The position numbers were made by a program, and so were the translations under genes. A stretch of DNA of 64,000 bases from Costus lasius (Eukaryota > Streptophyta > Magnoliopsida > Zingiberales > Costaceae), in NCBI GenBank assembly GCA_027563935.2, contig CM050446.2, forward strand, positions 112,076,499 to 112,140,498, written 5' to 3'. Positions 12,208 through 23,122 of this stretch are shown here, one piece after another. The notes below the pieces were generated by a model. That model was not told the DNA's origin. It ran no database searches and worked only from the letters and a program-made list of their open reading frames with translations. Positions within the stretch are counted from its first letter, which is position 1. Every line of letters begins with the position of its first letter.

Positions 12208-13110
12208 CTAATGGTTGAGAAACCTCAAACCCATATTATTACAGTGCTTCTCATGCTTCTGCTGCGCCAGAGGCTTGGTAAGCGGGTCAGCCAGATTGTC
12301 ATCTGTATGAACTTTGCAGATTTTGATCTCGCCTCGATCAATGATCTCCCGGATCAAGTGAAACCGTCTCTGTATGTGCTTGGACTTCTGGTGCGACCGT
12401 GGTTCCTTTGCTTGTGCGATTGCTCCAGTGTTATCACAGAAGATAACCAAAGGATCTGCACTCGAAGGAACGACACCAAGTTCTTTCACGAACTTACGAA
12501 TCCACACTGCCTCCTTGGATGCTTCCGAGGCTGCAACATACTCGGCTTCTGTTGTGGAATCAGCAACAGTTGACTGTTTGAAACTCTTCCACACCACTGC
12601 TCCACCATTCAAGCTAAAAACATAGCCTGATTGCGATCGGAAATCATCCTGGTCCGACTGGAACGAAGCGTCAGTATATCCTTCTATACTGAGTTCTTCC
12701 TGACCACCATATATCAAGAACATATCTTTGGTCCTCCGCAGATATTTTAAAATGTTCTTGACCGCAATCCAGTGCGCCATACCTGGATTACTTTGGAACC
12801 GACTGGTCACGCTTAACCCGTAAGCGACGTCTGGGCGAGTACACAACATCGCATACATAATGGACCCAATAGCCGAAGCATAAGGCGTATTGTCCATTTC
12901 ATCTTTCTCAGTCTGTGTTTGTGGACACTGACTCTTCGAAAGATTCAGACCATGTCTGACTGGAAGATATCCTCGTTTAGAATTCTCTAAATGAAATCTC
13001 TCCAGGATTTTATCGATGTAAGTACTCTGGCACAGCCCGAGAAGCCTCTTAGATCTATCCCTGTAGATCTTCACACCTAATACATAGGCTGCTTCTCCTA
13101 GATCTTTCAT
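12208..13110 (-). CDS. Copia-E Pol C-terminal part: end of RT and RNase H (300 aa)
   Basis: This open frame continues the 993-residue frame upstream in the same phase, separated only by one TAG (13113-13111). It opens MKDLGEAAYVLG, a block that belongs inside the Copia RT domain, so its Met is not a natural protein start. RNase H follows, with YTDASF (D147), STTEAEY (around 188-190) and FCDN (D226) as likely acidic catalytic residues, then the SHQKSKHI and NLADPLTK blocks. RNase H removes the RNA template during reverse transcription. It would be made only by read-through or in copies lacking the stop. The natural stop lies four bases from the polypurine tract. Confidence 0.9.
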   Translation of the reverse strand: MKDLGEAAYVLGVKIYRDRSKRLLGLCQSTYIDKILERFHLENSKRGYLPVRHGLNLSKSQCPQTQTEKDEMDNTPYASAIGSIMYAMLCTRPDVAYGLSVTSRFQSNPGMAHWIAVKNILKYLRRTKDMFLIYGGQEELSIEGYTDASFQSDQDDFRSQSGYVFSLNGGAVVWKSFKQSTVADSTTEAEYVAASEASKEAVWIRKFVKELGVVPSSADPLVIFCDNTGAIAQAKEPRSHQKSKHIQRRFHLIREIIDRGEIKICKVHTDDNLADPLTKPLAQQKHEKHCNNMGLRFLNH

Positions 13111-16092
13111 CTAGAAACATTTCCTTAACCATGCTTTAACAGCATGCAGTTCAGGAATATCATTTTTAATGATCAAGATGTCATCGACGTAGAGGATTAG
13201 GAATGTAATTACGCTCCCACTAAACCTCTTATATACACGCGGGTCATCTTCGTTCTTGATGAAACCAAACTCAGAGATTGATTCATCAAAACGAATATTC
13301 CAGCTTCTAGATGCTTGTTTAAGTCCATAAATGGACTTCTTTAACTTGCATATTTTATGACGATCTGATGGATTAGTGAAACCCTCAGGTTGTGTCATAT
13401 ACACATCCTCATCCAGATTTCCATTAAGGAAAGCTGTCTTCACATCCATCTGCCAGATCTCATAATCATAATATGCAGCTATCGCGAAAAGAATCCGAAT
13501 AGACTTAAACATGGCTACAGGTGAGAAAGTTTCATCATAATCTATCCCGTAGATTTGTTTGAAACCTTTCGCAACCAGCCTGCCTTTATAGGTAACCACG
13601 TTACCATCCATGTCAACCTTCTTCTTGAAGATCCATTTACAGCCTATAGGGATTACTCCCGGAGGCGGATCAACCAAATCCCAGACTTGGTTATCTAACA
13701 TGGAGTCCATCTCGGCTCGCATAGCTTCAAGCCATCTAGCTGACTCCGGTCCACTGACCGCATCCGCATATGTGAGGGGTTCATCATTATCAATGATGTA
13801 GACTCCGTCATAGCGCTCAGGCTGTCGACGGATCCTTCCCGATCTTCGCGGTTCCCGTGATATTTGAGCCTCAGGTTGTTCGACAACCTGTTCTACCGGC
13901 TCAGGCACATCCAACTGTGCTTGACTACTTTGTCCTTCTTCTGGAATCTCATCCAGCTTTATTTCTCTCCCACTGGCCTCTTGCAGAAGAAACTCCTTCT
14001 CAAGAAATATGGCCGTCCGAGCAACAAATACTTTGTTCTCTTTGGGATCGTAGAAATAATAACCCTTAGTTTCCTTAGGGTAACCGACAAATATACATTT
14101 CTCAGATCTGCTCTCCAGCTTCCCAGAGGCGAGCTTTTTGACATAAGCCTCGCAACCCCAGATCCTGATAAATGTCAAGCTTGGCTGTTTCCTATACCAT
14201 AACTCATATGGTGTCTTAGAAACTGCCTTGGATGGCACTCGGTTTAGTACCTTTGCAGCTGTTTCCAGTGCAAAACCCCAAAAGGAATACGGTAGAGTAG
14301 CCTGACTCATCATAGAACGAACCATATCAAGTAACGTTCTATTTCTCCTCTCGGACACACCATTCCATTGCGGTGTTCCTGGCGGAGTGAGCTGTGAGAT
14401 AATCCCACACTCCTTCAGATAGTCAGTAAACGCATGACTTAGGTATTCACCACCTCGATCAGAACGAAGTGCCTTGATATTTCGGCCTAGCTGATTCTGT
14501 ACTTCATTTTTGAACTCTTTGAACTTGTCAAAAGATTCACTCTTATGTCTCATCAAATAGACATATCCATACCTACTGAAATCATTAGTAAAGGTAATGA
14601 AGTAATGATAGCCACCTCTGGCATGTTTACTAAAAGGCCCACACACATCACTGTGTATAAGGTCAAGTAAACCTGAAGCCCTTTGACCTTTGTTAGGAAA
14701 AGGTGACTTCGTCATTTTACCCATTAAACAAGCTTTGCATGTATCAATCTCCTCATAGGAGAATGATCCCAGCAGTCCATGATCATGCAACCGCTTAATG
14801 CGCTTCTCGTTAATATGGCCTAAACGACTATGCCATAGCAAGGTGCTGTCATCAGCATACTTGGCTTTCTTATTATCAATGTTTTGTATAGAATATTCCA
14901 TGTCCAACATGAATAACCCATTGTTAATTGAACCAGTTGCATACACAATATTATCATAAGATAAAACACACTTTGAAATCTTGCATTCAAAGGCAAATCC
15001 TTTCCTGACAAGAGCAGGAATAGAGATAATATTCTTGGTAATACTGGGTACAAAATAACAATTGTTTAATTCTAATACAATGCCAGATGGTAAAGAAATG
15101 AAATAGTCTCCTACAGCAACAGCAGCAACCCGTGCCCCGTTTCCAACTCGTAGGTCTACCTCATGCTGTCCCACCTGCCTTCTTCTCTTGAGTTCCTGTA
15201 CATTTGAACAAATGTGAACTCCACATGCAGTGTCCAACACCCATGATATAGTAGAAGAAGATAACATGACCTCAGTCACATATATACCTGAGCCAGAAGC
15301 GATGCTTCCCCTCTTATCTCCTTGGAGCGCTTTACAGTCCTTTTTCCAGTGACCCAGCTGGCCACAGTGGAAACACCTGTTGTCCTTCGACCGCTTCACC
15401 TTCTGTTTCAGCGCCTTATTGTAGTTCTTGACAGGGGCCTTGCCCTTCTTCCCCTTCTTCTTGTTCCTTGAAGGAACCATTAAGACAGAGGTTGAAGGCT
15501 TTCCCTTCAGAGTTTCCTCAGTAGTCAAGAGCATATTCAACAGCTCTGCCGGAGTACAATCGATTTTGTTCATATTAAAGTTAATGATGAACGCATCGAA
15601 AGAAGGCGGAAGAGACTGTAGAATGATGTCTACAGCAAGCTCCTGGTTAATGGTATGCCCCAGTTTCTCCAGAGCCTCCTTGTGCCCAATCATCTTGAGC
15701 ACGTGAGCTCCCACTGGGCTCCCTTCAGCCAGTTTGCTCTGAAAGAAGAGCTTCGTCAGATTATAGCGTTCTGTCCTCGCCTGTGCAGCATACAGCATCT
15801 TGAGGTTCGCTATGATCTCTATAGCTGACATATCCTCATGCTGACGCTGCAGCGGTGGCGTCATAGACGCTAGCATCAGGCAAGCGACATCAATGCTATC
15901 ATTGACGTGCTTTTCATAGGCATCCCGAACCGCCCTTGCGGCGTTCGCAGCGGGTTGAGGCGGCACAGCCGTCTCGAGGACATACAGTTTCCTCTCTGCC
16001 TTAAGAACGATCTTAAGGTGTCCGAACCAGTCTGAGAAGTTTGGCCCAGCAAACTTCTCCCTTTCCAGTAGGGATCGCACATTGAAGCTCAT
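13111..16092 (-). CDS. Copia-E Gag-PR-INT-RT polyprotein, truncated by one TAG (993 aa)
   Basis: The start MSFNVRSLLEREKF matches the gag start of Copia-A. Gag covers about residues 1-260, with CCHC knuckle CFHCGQLGHWKKDC at 240-253. The protease site is WVLDTAC at 284-290; the third triad position is Ala where D[ST]G is usual, and Copia-A has DTT. The integrase zinc domain is H421/H426/C452/C455, and the core triad is D482, D545, E581 with the canonical 35-residue gap. A long linker follows, then RT from about 795 with YVDD at 968-971. The frame ends KCF at TAG 13113-13111, inside RT. Gag particle proteins could still be made, but RT and RNase H would not be without read-through. The rest is strikingly free of damage. 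Confidence 0.95.
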   Translation of the reverse strand: MSFNVRSLLEREKFAGPNFSDWFGHLKIVLKAERKLYVLETAVPPQPAANAARAVRDAYEKHVNDSIDVACLMLASMTPPLQRQHEDMSAIEIIANLKMLYAAQARTERYNLTKLFFQSKLAEGSPVGAHVLKMIGHKEALEKLGHTINQELAVDIILQSLPPSFDAFIINFNMNKIDCTPAELLNMLLTTEETLKGKPSTSVLMVPSRNKKKGKKGKAPVKNYNKALKQKVKRSKDNRCFHCGQLGHWKKDCKALQGDKRGSIASGSGIYVTEVMLSSSTISWVLDTACGVHICSNVQELKRRRQVGQHEVDLRVGNGARVAAVAVGDYFISLPSGIVLELNNCYFVPSITKNIISIPALVRKGFAFECKISKCVLSYDNIVYATGSINNGLFMLDMEYSIQNIDNKKAKYADDSTLLWHSRLGHINEKRIKRLHDHGLLGSFSYEEIDTCKACLMGKMTKSPFPNKGQRASGLLDLIHSDVCGPFSKHARGGYHYFITFTNDFSRYGYVYLMRHKSESFDKFKEFKNEVQNQLGRNIKALRSDRGGEYLSHAFTDYLKECGIISQLTPPGTPQWNGVSERRNRTLLDMVRSMMSQATLPYSFWGFALETAAKVLNRVPSKAVSKTPYELWYRKQPSLTFIRIWGCEAYVKKLASGKLESRSEKCIFVGYPKETKGYYFYDPKENKVFVARTAIFLEKEFLLQEASGREIKLDEIPEEGQSSQAQLDVPEPVEQVVEQPEAQISREPRRSGRIRRQPERYDGVYIIDNDEPLTYADAVSGPESARWLEAMRAEMDSMLDNQVWDLVDPPPGVIPIGCKWIFKKKVDMDGNVVTYKGRLVAKGFKQIYGIDYDETFSPVAMFKSIRILFAIAAYYDYEIWQMDVKTAFLNGNLDEDVYMTQPEGFTNPSDRHKICKLKKSIYGLKQASRSWNIRFDESISEFGFIKNEDDPRVYKRFSGSVITFLILYVDDILIIKNDIPELHAVKAWLRKCF

Positions 16093-17863
16093 GGTGTTCG
16101 TTGCTGCAGGTATCTACAACAATGCAAGAACAGCAAGGTCAGTATCAATGTTAAGAATCAATCAGGACTTAAGAATGATTCCTTTTTCTCACTATTTTAG
16201 CTGACTGTAAAATCCATAAAACAGTCCGAAAGAGTAATACTCTTTTAGTGAGATGGGATCCAGATTTCATACTTGGTCTCCGCGTCCCGCTCAGGCGAGA
16301 TAAGATGCACAGAGATGACAAGCACTAATTTCTGGTAGGCTGTCCCAGCCAATCGCCAACCCGTGCGATTCCCCTTCATCTGGGCAATCCAGCAGACTGT
16401 GCCAACTGAGTTGGTACAACACAGTCTCTGATCCCACAGATGGCTGCCTCCATGTGCTACCATATGCGCCACATATGTAGCCTACATGGTCAAGCTGACC
16501 CGACCTACTCCCTGGACCACCACGTGCTATGCTGAGCAACGAGAAGCGATAAATCCCTTCTCTGTAACACGCAGGTGTAATCCAGCACCATCTGAAGATA
16601 GATGGACGTGCCCACTGAGTGGGTACAACACGGCTCCAACGATAATTAGAATAGTGAGGTTTCGCGTCAGAAGGCTTACGAGCTTGATATGTTAGCGTTT
16701 GGATTTTAACGGTCTTTTATCTTCTTACTATCAGGCAAATCCAATGGCTATAGCAGAAGATAACTAAACATGCAATTCTAATTATAAGCAATAAGTAGAA
16801 AGCATGCAGATCTTATGTGGTAAAAGCCCATAGCCTAAGTAAGACCTTAAATTATCTTAAGTCTTCACTTGAGCTTCTTGGGACATTTGCATCTCATCTG
16901 GTCCAACCCAAGGCCCTAGCTCCAAGAGCACCTCAGGTGCGCCACCAGCTGAATGCCCCTCTGGGATGTGTGCCTTTGTGCTCTTGTCTAATCAAATACA
17001 ATTTGATCTATCTAGACAAGTTTGACTCGCAGGTCAATTATACAATAGATTAATTAAAAATGTGATTCGCAGATCACAAATTAATTTACAAGTTTAATTC
17101 CAGGCACGCAGGCCCCAGCACAGCACACATTTAACATGGGCAGCCCACATAAGAATAAATAGACAAGCATCATGGCATCAATCAACATGTGATCCTAAAA
17201 CAAGAAAATAAAATTTTGAAAACCCCATTGGCATCAATTTTAATTTTCTTATGTGTCCTACAACCTTACAATGGTCCATTGATAGGGATCCACTCATCCA
17301 TCTGGTCAGATCCTCTGCCCTTGCATGCACCGAGTCCTAACTGACCCGAGTTGACCTAATGGTCAACCATGCATGCGCCAAGGGCTGAACAACCCTCATG
17401 AGTTCTGGCAAGCGGGTGTGACTCCGGGCCTAACTCATGCGTGTTCACTGGTTGTCTCAACCAGACCTCGCTACACGCCTAAGATGCAATCGACCTATGG
17501 CCACCTCATGCTTGCGCACAGGTGCCATCTGGTCGATCCATCTAGGCTGTCAGATGGTCTGATCAGACTATTGGATCTACCCTAGAGGTGACTTCAACCC
17601 CATCAACCCATCTAAGGGTTTATAGTAGACGCCATTAGATCTAAATGGAGCGCGCAAGATGTTACAAGTTTTAGGTAAAAACCAACTACAACATGCGCAA
17701 CAACAAAGTAAGAAGCTTTCATCTACATTAGCATGCGCAACTAGATATATGGTAACAAACGCAAACATGATGAAACTTCAAGATAGATCTATAACATGCG
17801 TTGACATACTCGGATCACAAACAAGCAACATGAAGCAATCATATGAATCTACATGAATCCCAA
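16093..17863 (-). other. Copia-E untranslated leader
   Basis: This is 1.77 kb between primer site and gag with no credible gene. In the sense direction it ends GCATTGTTGTAG about 25 bases before the gag ATG, a 3' splice-like motif also seen in Copia-A. Two hairpins, CCAAC/GTTGG at 16402-16414 and CCCAC/GTGGG at 16611-16623, each have a three-base loop. Their sense-strand flanks (GTGTTGTA before, CAC after) resemble the three Copia-A leader hairpins. GGATCCCATCTCACTA at about 16243-16258 is also shared with Copia-A. Confidence 0.65.
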
Positions 17864-17875
17864 GCTCTGATACCA
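17864..17875 (-). other. Copia-E primer-binding site (initiator tRNA-Met)
   Basis: The plus strand reads GCTCTGATACCA, the reverse complement of TGGTATCAGAGC, two bases from the 5' LTR. Confidence 0.95.
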
Positions 17876-17877
17876 AT

Positions 17878-19579
17878 TGTTAGGTCCCCTTCAAGGGGGA
17901 GCGCAAGCGGATAAAGCCCCTTTCTAGAGGGGGGGCGCAAATGCAATTTTAGGGGTGTCACCCTCATGATCGCATGTAGATCATATGGTTAACTTATGTA
18001 TAAGCGAAAGGATCTTTAAAGGGATCATACCAACGCCATGAAGTTGGATGTCGGCTTGGAAGAAGAGAGCAACTTTGATCTCCTCCAAAAGTTCACACAC
18101 AAGGTGAAGATCTCTTACTTCCTTGGCGTCACTTGTGCTAGCAAGGCACCCAAGGTTCCTTGTCGAATGGAAGGAGATGATGAAAGCTTTCTTGGCCGAT
18201 CCTTCTTCTCGTCAACCTCTACCACCCGAGAGTTCGAGTGTCGTCGAGAGCCAAAGGGGAGATGAGCGTTTTTCCAAGCTTGTGATCGAATGTGGAGACA
18301 TTCATCACTATGGCAAAACCGAAATGCCATAAATGGTAAGTCTTCAACACATGCGTTATGCGTTCACATGAAGTGAACCAAACGCATATCTCATCTCAAA
18401 AATGAACCAAGCGCTCACATATGAGCCGGTTCAATGTAGTTGGTCCAATGACCAAACCAAATCAGCCCAAGTATTGGTCCAGACCAAAATAAACCCTAAG
18501 GTTCAAGATCTGACCGTTCATCCTTTGATGCTCTTGATCTCCCAGATCTAGCATCCACACTCTCGATCAAAGCTTACCGATCTCAAGCCCTAATCAATCA
18601 AACATGATCAGACTGGATCTCACTTACAATCAGAGTTTAATCTCCTTTAAACTGAATCAAAACAATACAGTCCACCCGATCTGACTCAAGTAAGTCATAT
18701 CACCAAATTGTGCGACCCTAAGGGTTTCCTTTAAATGTCGGTAACGATAACTCACGTCATCACAATCAGTGAGGGGTATCTAGCAACACATCACTGTCTC
18801 CCGATATAAAGGAAAGAGTCTTCCAAGACTACACCCAAACCACAGCACAAGTGTGAATCCACTTCACAAGGCATACATGTTTCCTTTGCCACTGGATGTT
18901 CTTATTGGACAAGCATGTCAAGCCTGTAACTCCAATACAATGAGCATGATTAGATCAGATGAACATAGTCATCTGGGTATGGCCATACACTATCTCAATC
19001 ATCTCATACAGGGGGGCCCCTTTAGAACATCACACTCCTTGAACAAGGAGACGGCAATCCTTTATCTATCACTAGTGTCCTAACCTGACTCATGATCATT
19101 ATCCAAGATAGTCTATAATCATTATGTTTCAAATGATATTGAACTACCTCAAAATAATGACATTCATCATTTAGAAACACAAGTGATCTCAAGTCAGAGG
19201 ACATGTGCCACTTGTTGCATTCAAGGATTATTCACATTGTGACAAACAATTGAATATCCTAGTAGGGTCTGTCCAGTACATCCAATGTACCCATGAGTCT
19301 ACATCTTATTTCATGCTCGAAGCATCCTATAAGATTAGCACACATATTAGTCTCAATCATATCAAGGCTGTCTCATGTTCACCAAGATATCTCGACTAAG
19401 GACATATGCATGTCAGCCTAGCTGAACAGCTTTGAGACATTATTCAGAAGTGCACTTATTACAGCAGACAAGGTAGCAACCTGAATAATAACCATGCCTT
19501 TATAAACATAAGAGTTTATTACATGATACTTATACAATCCCAAGGCCTCAAACATTAGCCTTAAGGGCATACCCCAACA
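17878..19579 (-). repeat. Copia-E 5' LTR
   Basis: It is 1702 bp, the same length as the 3' LTR, with TG...CA ends. The differences from 10486-12187 seen by eye are single substitutions, mostly transitions, with no indel. This implies recent insertion. Confidence 0.97.
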
Positions 19580-19584
19580 GTGAC

Positions 19585-19809
19585 AATAATGGAGCGATTG
19601 CACAGGCAAAGGAACCAAGGTCTCATCAGAAATCCAAACACATACTTAGAAGATTTCACCTGATCAGAGAGATCGTTGACCGAGGTGATGTCCAGATAAG
19701 CAGAGTTGACACAGATAACAATCTAGCAGACCCATTGACCAAAGCTTTGGCGCAGCAGAAGCATGATGGTCATGCGAGGGACATGGGGTTGAGATTTCTC
19801 AACAACTGA
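19585..19809 (+). pseudogene. Copia-A RNase H C-terminus (second segment of pol)
   Basis: The frame broken at 10485 resumes after the GTGAC duplication with NNGAIAQAKEPRSHQKSKHI and NLADPLTKALAQQKHD, ending RFLNN and TGA at 19807-19809. This matches the end of Copia-E pol block for block, which proves that Copia-E landed inside the RNase H FCDN motif of Copia-A. Confidence 0.95.
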
Positions 19810-19814
19810 GTCTA

Positions 19815-19831
19815 AGTGCAAGTGAGAGATT
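19815..19831 (+). other. Copia-A polypurine tract
   Basis: AAGTGCAAGTGAGAGAT directly precedes the 3' LTR. It differs from the Copia-E tract by a single G to A. Confidence 0.85.
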
Positions 19832-21649
19832 GTTGGTGTATATGCCCTTGGACCCATTGTTAGTCCATCTTGTACTGCTTGACATTGATATTTAATATAT
19901 ATCGTACTGGCATTGTCGTTATTATGCTGTGTTTACATCTGTGATTATGTACATGGATAATAATATCCCTGGAGACAGATTGTATCTGTGCTCAAACGGT
20001 GTGTCCCCGGTCGAATACCTGAGTGGATAAGGGATAGCTCTGGTACATGTGAGACTGGTATATGGGCTGGTTACGCACGGGGTGCTAACGCAGGCATATA
20101 GTTATATCAGTGGTGGATATACTGAACCGACCCGCTGTGAGGCTTTAACTTGGTGTCATGAGTTAAGCTCACAAGTGACGAGATGCATTGATCTCTCGAC
20201 TTGAGGTCATTGACTCTTCTATATGGTTAGGGACATGCTTTGATACAACCTAACGCCTCGCCATAGCAGGGAGGTCATAACGGTTGTCATTGGGTATGTC
20301 ATGACCCATATGAGAAGATCAATGGATAGACATAGGATTTGCCCCTTCCTGCGGGAAGCTTGATATCCACGGGGCCCCCCTATGGTTGCATGACAGAGAG
20401 TGTATGACCATACCCAGGTGAAAGCCTGATCTAGTCATGACCATGAGATTGGGTGAAAATAAAGTGGTGACGCACTTTGTCCAATCGGATATCAGTCTGG
20501 CAAAGAGACTGTAATGCATCGGTATCTTGTTGCGATGATGGGGATGTCGATGTGATATCCATCCCGAAGACTTGGGAAGCAGCGATGCACTGCTAGGTGC
20601 CACTCACTGCTTGTGATGACCTAAGTTCATCACTACCAACGTCAGAGGAACCTACAGGGTCGTACAACTTGAAACTCGGGTTCTCGTATTGATCGGGTAG
20701 CCTATTGATCGAGTTATTGGATAACTCGGATCTATTTGGGAGAATCCATCAGCGTCATTGTGCCTGATGAGATGGAAGGAACCTTTTGGAGCTAACTTCA
20801 TTTTTGGGCCAGATAGGCCAAATAGGCCCAGTAGGCCAAATGGGCCAAATGGGCTAAATCAGCCCAATAAGCCATTTGGGCCAAATGGGCAAATGAAGTC
20901 TGAGCTTGGTGCATGGACCAATGAGCCTCTATACCCAATGGGCTTGGAGCCCAGTTTGGGCGTGAGGCTTAATGGGCATTGAGGCCCATTGGGCCTTGAG
21001 GTTTAATGGGCTTGAGGCCCAATGGGCCGCCAGGCCTAATGGCCCATGACCATAAGAAGCCTTGGAAGATAATTTGGAGTTGGTGCCTAGGAGAGAATTT
21101 GGAGTTCTCTTCAGTTATGAAGAGAAAGAGAATTTGGAATTCTCTTCTCTCTTGAAGAGTTGCGTCTCTTCCTTGTGAAGAGTTGCACCTCTTGTGAAGA
21201 GTTGCACCTCCTCATTTGTATAAATCTCCTTGTCGCCCTCTCTCCAATGTTGGTTGGTATTGGCGATTTTTCCCATCTCTTCTTCCAAAGGCGGATCCAA
21301 GGTTGGACCTTGGCGTTTTCTTCCTTCTCTCTACTCTTCTTGGCGCAACCATTGTGTGGGTGGCGCAAGGTCTAGAGGAAGACTCCCTGAGGAGTGGATC
21401 TTCTTCCGAGGTTAGCACCGGGCGTGGAAGAAGAGATCTCGAGGTTCGGCTGTGTGTGAAACTGTAGAGAGCGAACATTTGGGCACCTGCATCACATCCT
21501 TCGCATCGCTTCAAGGTATCATCTCTTACTCACCGTGTCGATTCTCTAGCAAGACTCGATCTTCTGGGTTTTTGGGACTGGCCTGTTTCGGGGATTGCTT
21601 CCGCTGTGCTTGTCTGTAAAAGTTTTAAAATCCCCGAGGTTTCCCAACA
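19832..21649 (+). repeat. Copia-A 3' LTR
   Basis: It is 1818 bp with TG...CA ends and is partner of 3399-5209. It keeps the TGGGCC cluster (about 20812-21047) and TATAAAT at 21219-21225. It is followed by the target duplication TCCTC (21650-21654). Confidence 0.95.
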
Positions 21650-22288
21650 TCCTCCTAGTGGGCTACTACCATTTTCCAGATTCTTCAAAGCTACTGGAGC
21701 TTTTCAGCAGAGAAAGAAGTCTTCATTGCATTCTCCATACCCTGCAAATGCTGTTGTACTTTATCCTCACGAAATCATGATTTCTTTTGCAGGTTTCTTC
21801 TTCCAAAAGCTATTCTAGGGCTTTTTGTCAACGGGGGAGAAATGACCTGAGTGCCCTTTAGCTTCCCCTTAGGTTAGGTTGAAGAAACCTGAGTTAAAAT
21901 TGCGGTTTCGAAATAGGCGGGTTCGCGATCAAGGGCATGAATTTGGTCGTGGCCCGGTCGTGATTTACAGTTGCAGCTTCAAGCATAGAGATGAGTCACG
22001 GGAATAATTCTGATCGTGACCCAGTTATGATTTCCAACAAGGGCTCCAATGGATCTAAAAACTTCCAGTTATGATCATCTTGAATTAGGAGAAGCTCCTC
22101 TGCCACAAAAGTACCAGAATTCACCCTCTTTATGCTTGTTTTGACCTGAAAACGTGAAAATACCAAAAGAGGTGTAGATTCCATAGATGTAAAGCAATTA
22201 AGGCAATAATGAGGTAGAAATCCTACAAATATAGATGATTCTGACTGTAAAATTATACTTGAAATACTATATAAATCTATGTCAATAC
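21650..22288 (-). repeat. Athila-3 5' LTR, second segment (outer end lost)
   Basis: This resumes the LTR split by Copia-A; the TCCTC duplication joins the two pieces. No gene is seen. The expected CA end is missing: at about 22288 the sequence changes to the middle of a Gypsy-B LTR. Assignment to the same LTR rests on the Copia-A target duplication, not on a strong alignment. Confidence 0.6.
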
Positions 22289-23107
22289 TAGCCCATCGAC
22301 GGTCCCGGTCTCCTCTCATCATCCTTGCTCAAGCTTCTGTGTGTAGCTGCGAGTGCATCACTTCCCCTTCAGGACTTCTTTGACGGCCTCCCTCGATGCC
22401 AGTCGACCGTCTACGGTTCCTCCTCTTGTCCATCTGCACGTGAGTTGTCCTTCCTGGCTCCAACCATCACCTGCATGCAACAGGAGTTGGCAGCTCCATT
22501 CTGTCTATGGCGTGTGACATCTTCCGCTCGGATGCCAGCCAGCCGCATATGAGTTTGGGCTCGGCATCCGCTAGTCGAGCTTCCTCTGTTCTGACGAGAG
22601 ATGCCGGTGGGTGGATGGGCAGCCGGCGGCCGCCGGCTGTCCCATGGACGTGAGGGTGTGCCGAACTCCTGGCTCAGGATGTCCAGCCGCCTATTTGCGT
22701 CCTCCGTGGTGGACAAACGCATTATCCACAACATACGCGATGTTGTGATGTCTCCGACGTCCTTGATGCTGACATTGCAGTCAATGTGTTCATGCTTGTG
22801 GTGGACCCCGTCCGATGAGGTAGGATCCGGGTAAGTCCATTAAGGGTTCGAGTGAATCCGGCTCGACTCAACGACACCGGTCCATAGTGAATCATGAATA
22901 TTAATCAGAGTCGTGTTGGGACGGCAAAGATCTTCGTGGAGTCCTTGATCATGTTGGGGGTCGGTTTCAGGGACCATCCCTGTCGATCGTGCCCAACCTC
23001 ACGGTCTCGACCGTGGTGCCCTTGCGTGGGCGTGTTTGGACTCGAGTCAAGCGTTGACTCATATGTATTTCGGGTAAAAATTTGTTATGGTAATTCAAGG
23101 CATAACA
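22289..23107 (+). repeat. Gypsy-B 5' LTR, truncated at its 5' end
   Basis: It aligns by eye with 62108-62886 of the 3' LTR (for example GCCCATC, CTCAAGCTTCTGTGTG, CTTCCCCTTCAGGAC and the end GTAATTCA...ACA). Roughly the first half is absent. The junction with Athila-3 LTR sequence lies near 22288. Confidence 0.85.
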
Positions 23108-23110
23108 ACT

Positions 23111-23122
23111 TGGTATCAGAGC
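23111..23122 (+). other. Gypsy-B primer-binding site (initiator tRNA-Met)
   Basis: TGGTATCAGAGC lies three bases after the LTR end. Confidence 0.92.

Larger units (their letters stand above)
10486..19579 (-). mobile_element. Copia-E: young, nearly intact Ty1/Copia element nested in Copia-A
   Basis: LTRs of 1702 bp at 10486-12187 (3') and 17878-19579 (5') are almost identical; about eight substitutions are visible by eye. The 5-bp duplication GTGAC flanks it at 10481-10485 and 19580-19584, and the Copia-A reading frame resumes exactly after it. A tRNA-Met primer site and a purine tract are in place, and the polyprotein is open apart from one TAG. The element lies in the opposite orientation to its host. 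It shares gag, pol and leader features with Copia-A, but its LTRs differ, so it is a related family and not a recent copy of Copia-A. Confidence 0.97.
3399..21649 (+). mobile_element. Copia-A: full-length but decayed Ty1/Copia LTR retrotransposon
   Basis: Two LTRs start TGTTGGTGTATATGCCC and end CCCAACA (3399-5209 and 19832-21649). A TGGTATCAGAGC primer site follows the first and a purine tract precedes the second. The element is flanked by the 5-bp duplication TCCTC at 3394-3398 and 21650-21654. Gag-pol runs 6801-10485 and resumes at 19585-19809 after the Copia-E insertion. The order GAG-PR-INT-RT-RH is that of Ty1/Copia. About 20 mismatches in the first 320 bases of the two LTRs, counted by eye, mark it as clearly older than Copia-E. 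The long LTRs and the purine tract resemble Angela/BARE-type elements; lineage is not tested. Confidence 0.95.

Noticed and set aside
22411..22734. Minus-strand 107-codon frame with a counterpart at 62297-62590
   Set aside because: The two frames are the same part of the two Gypsy-B LTRs; their similarity comes from LTR identity, not coding conservation.
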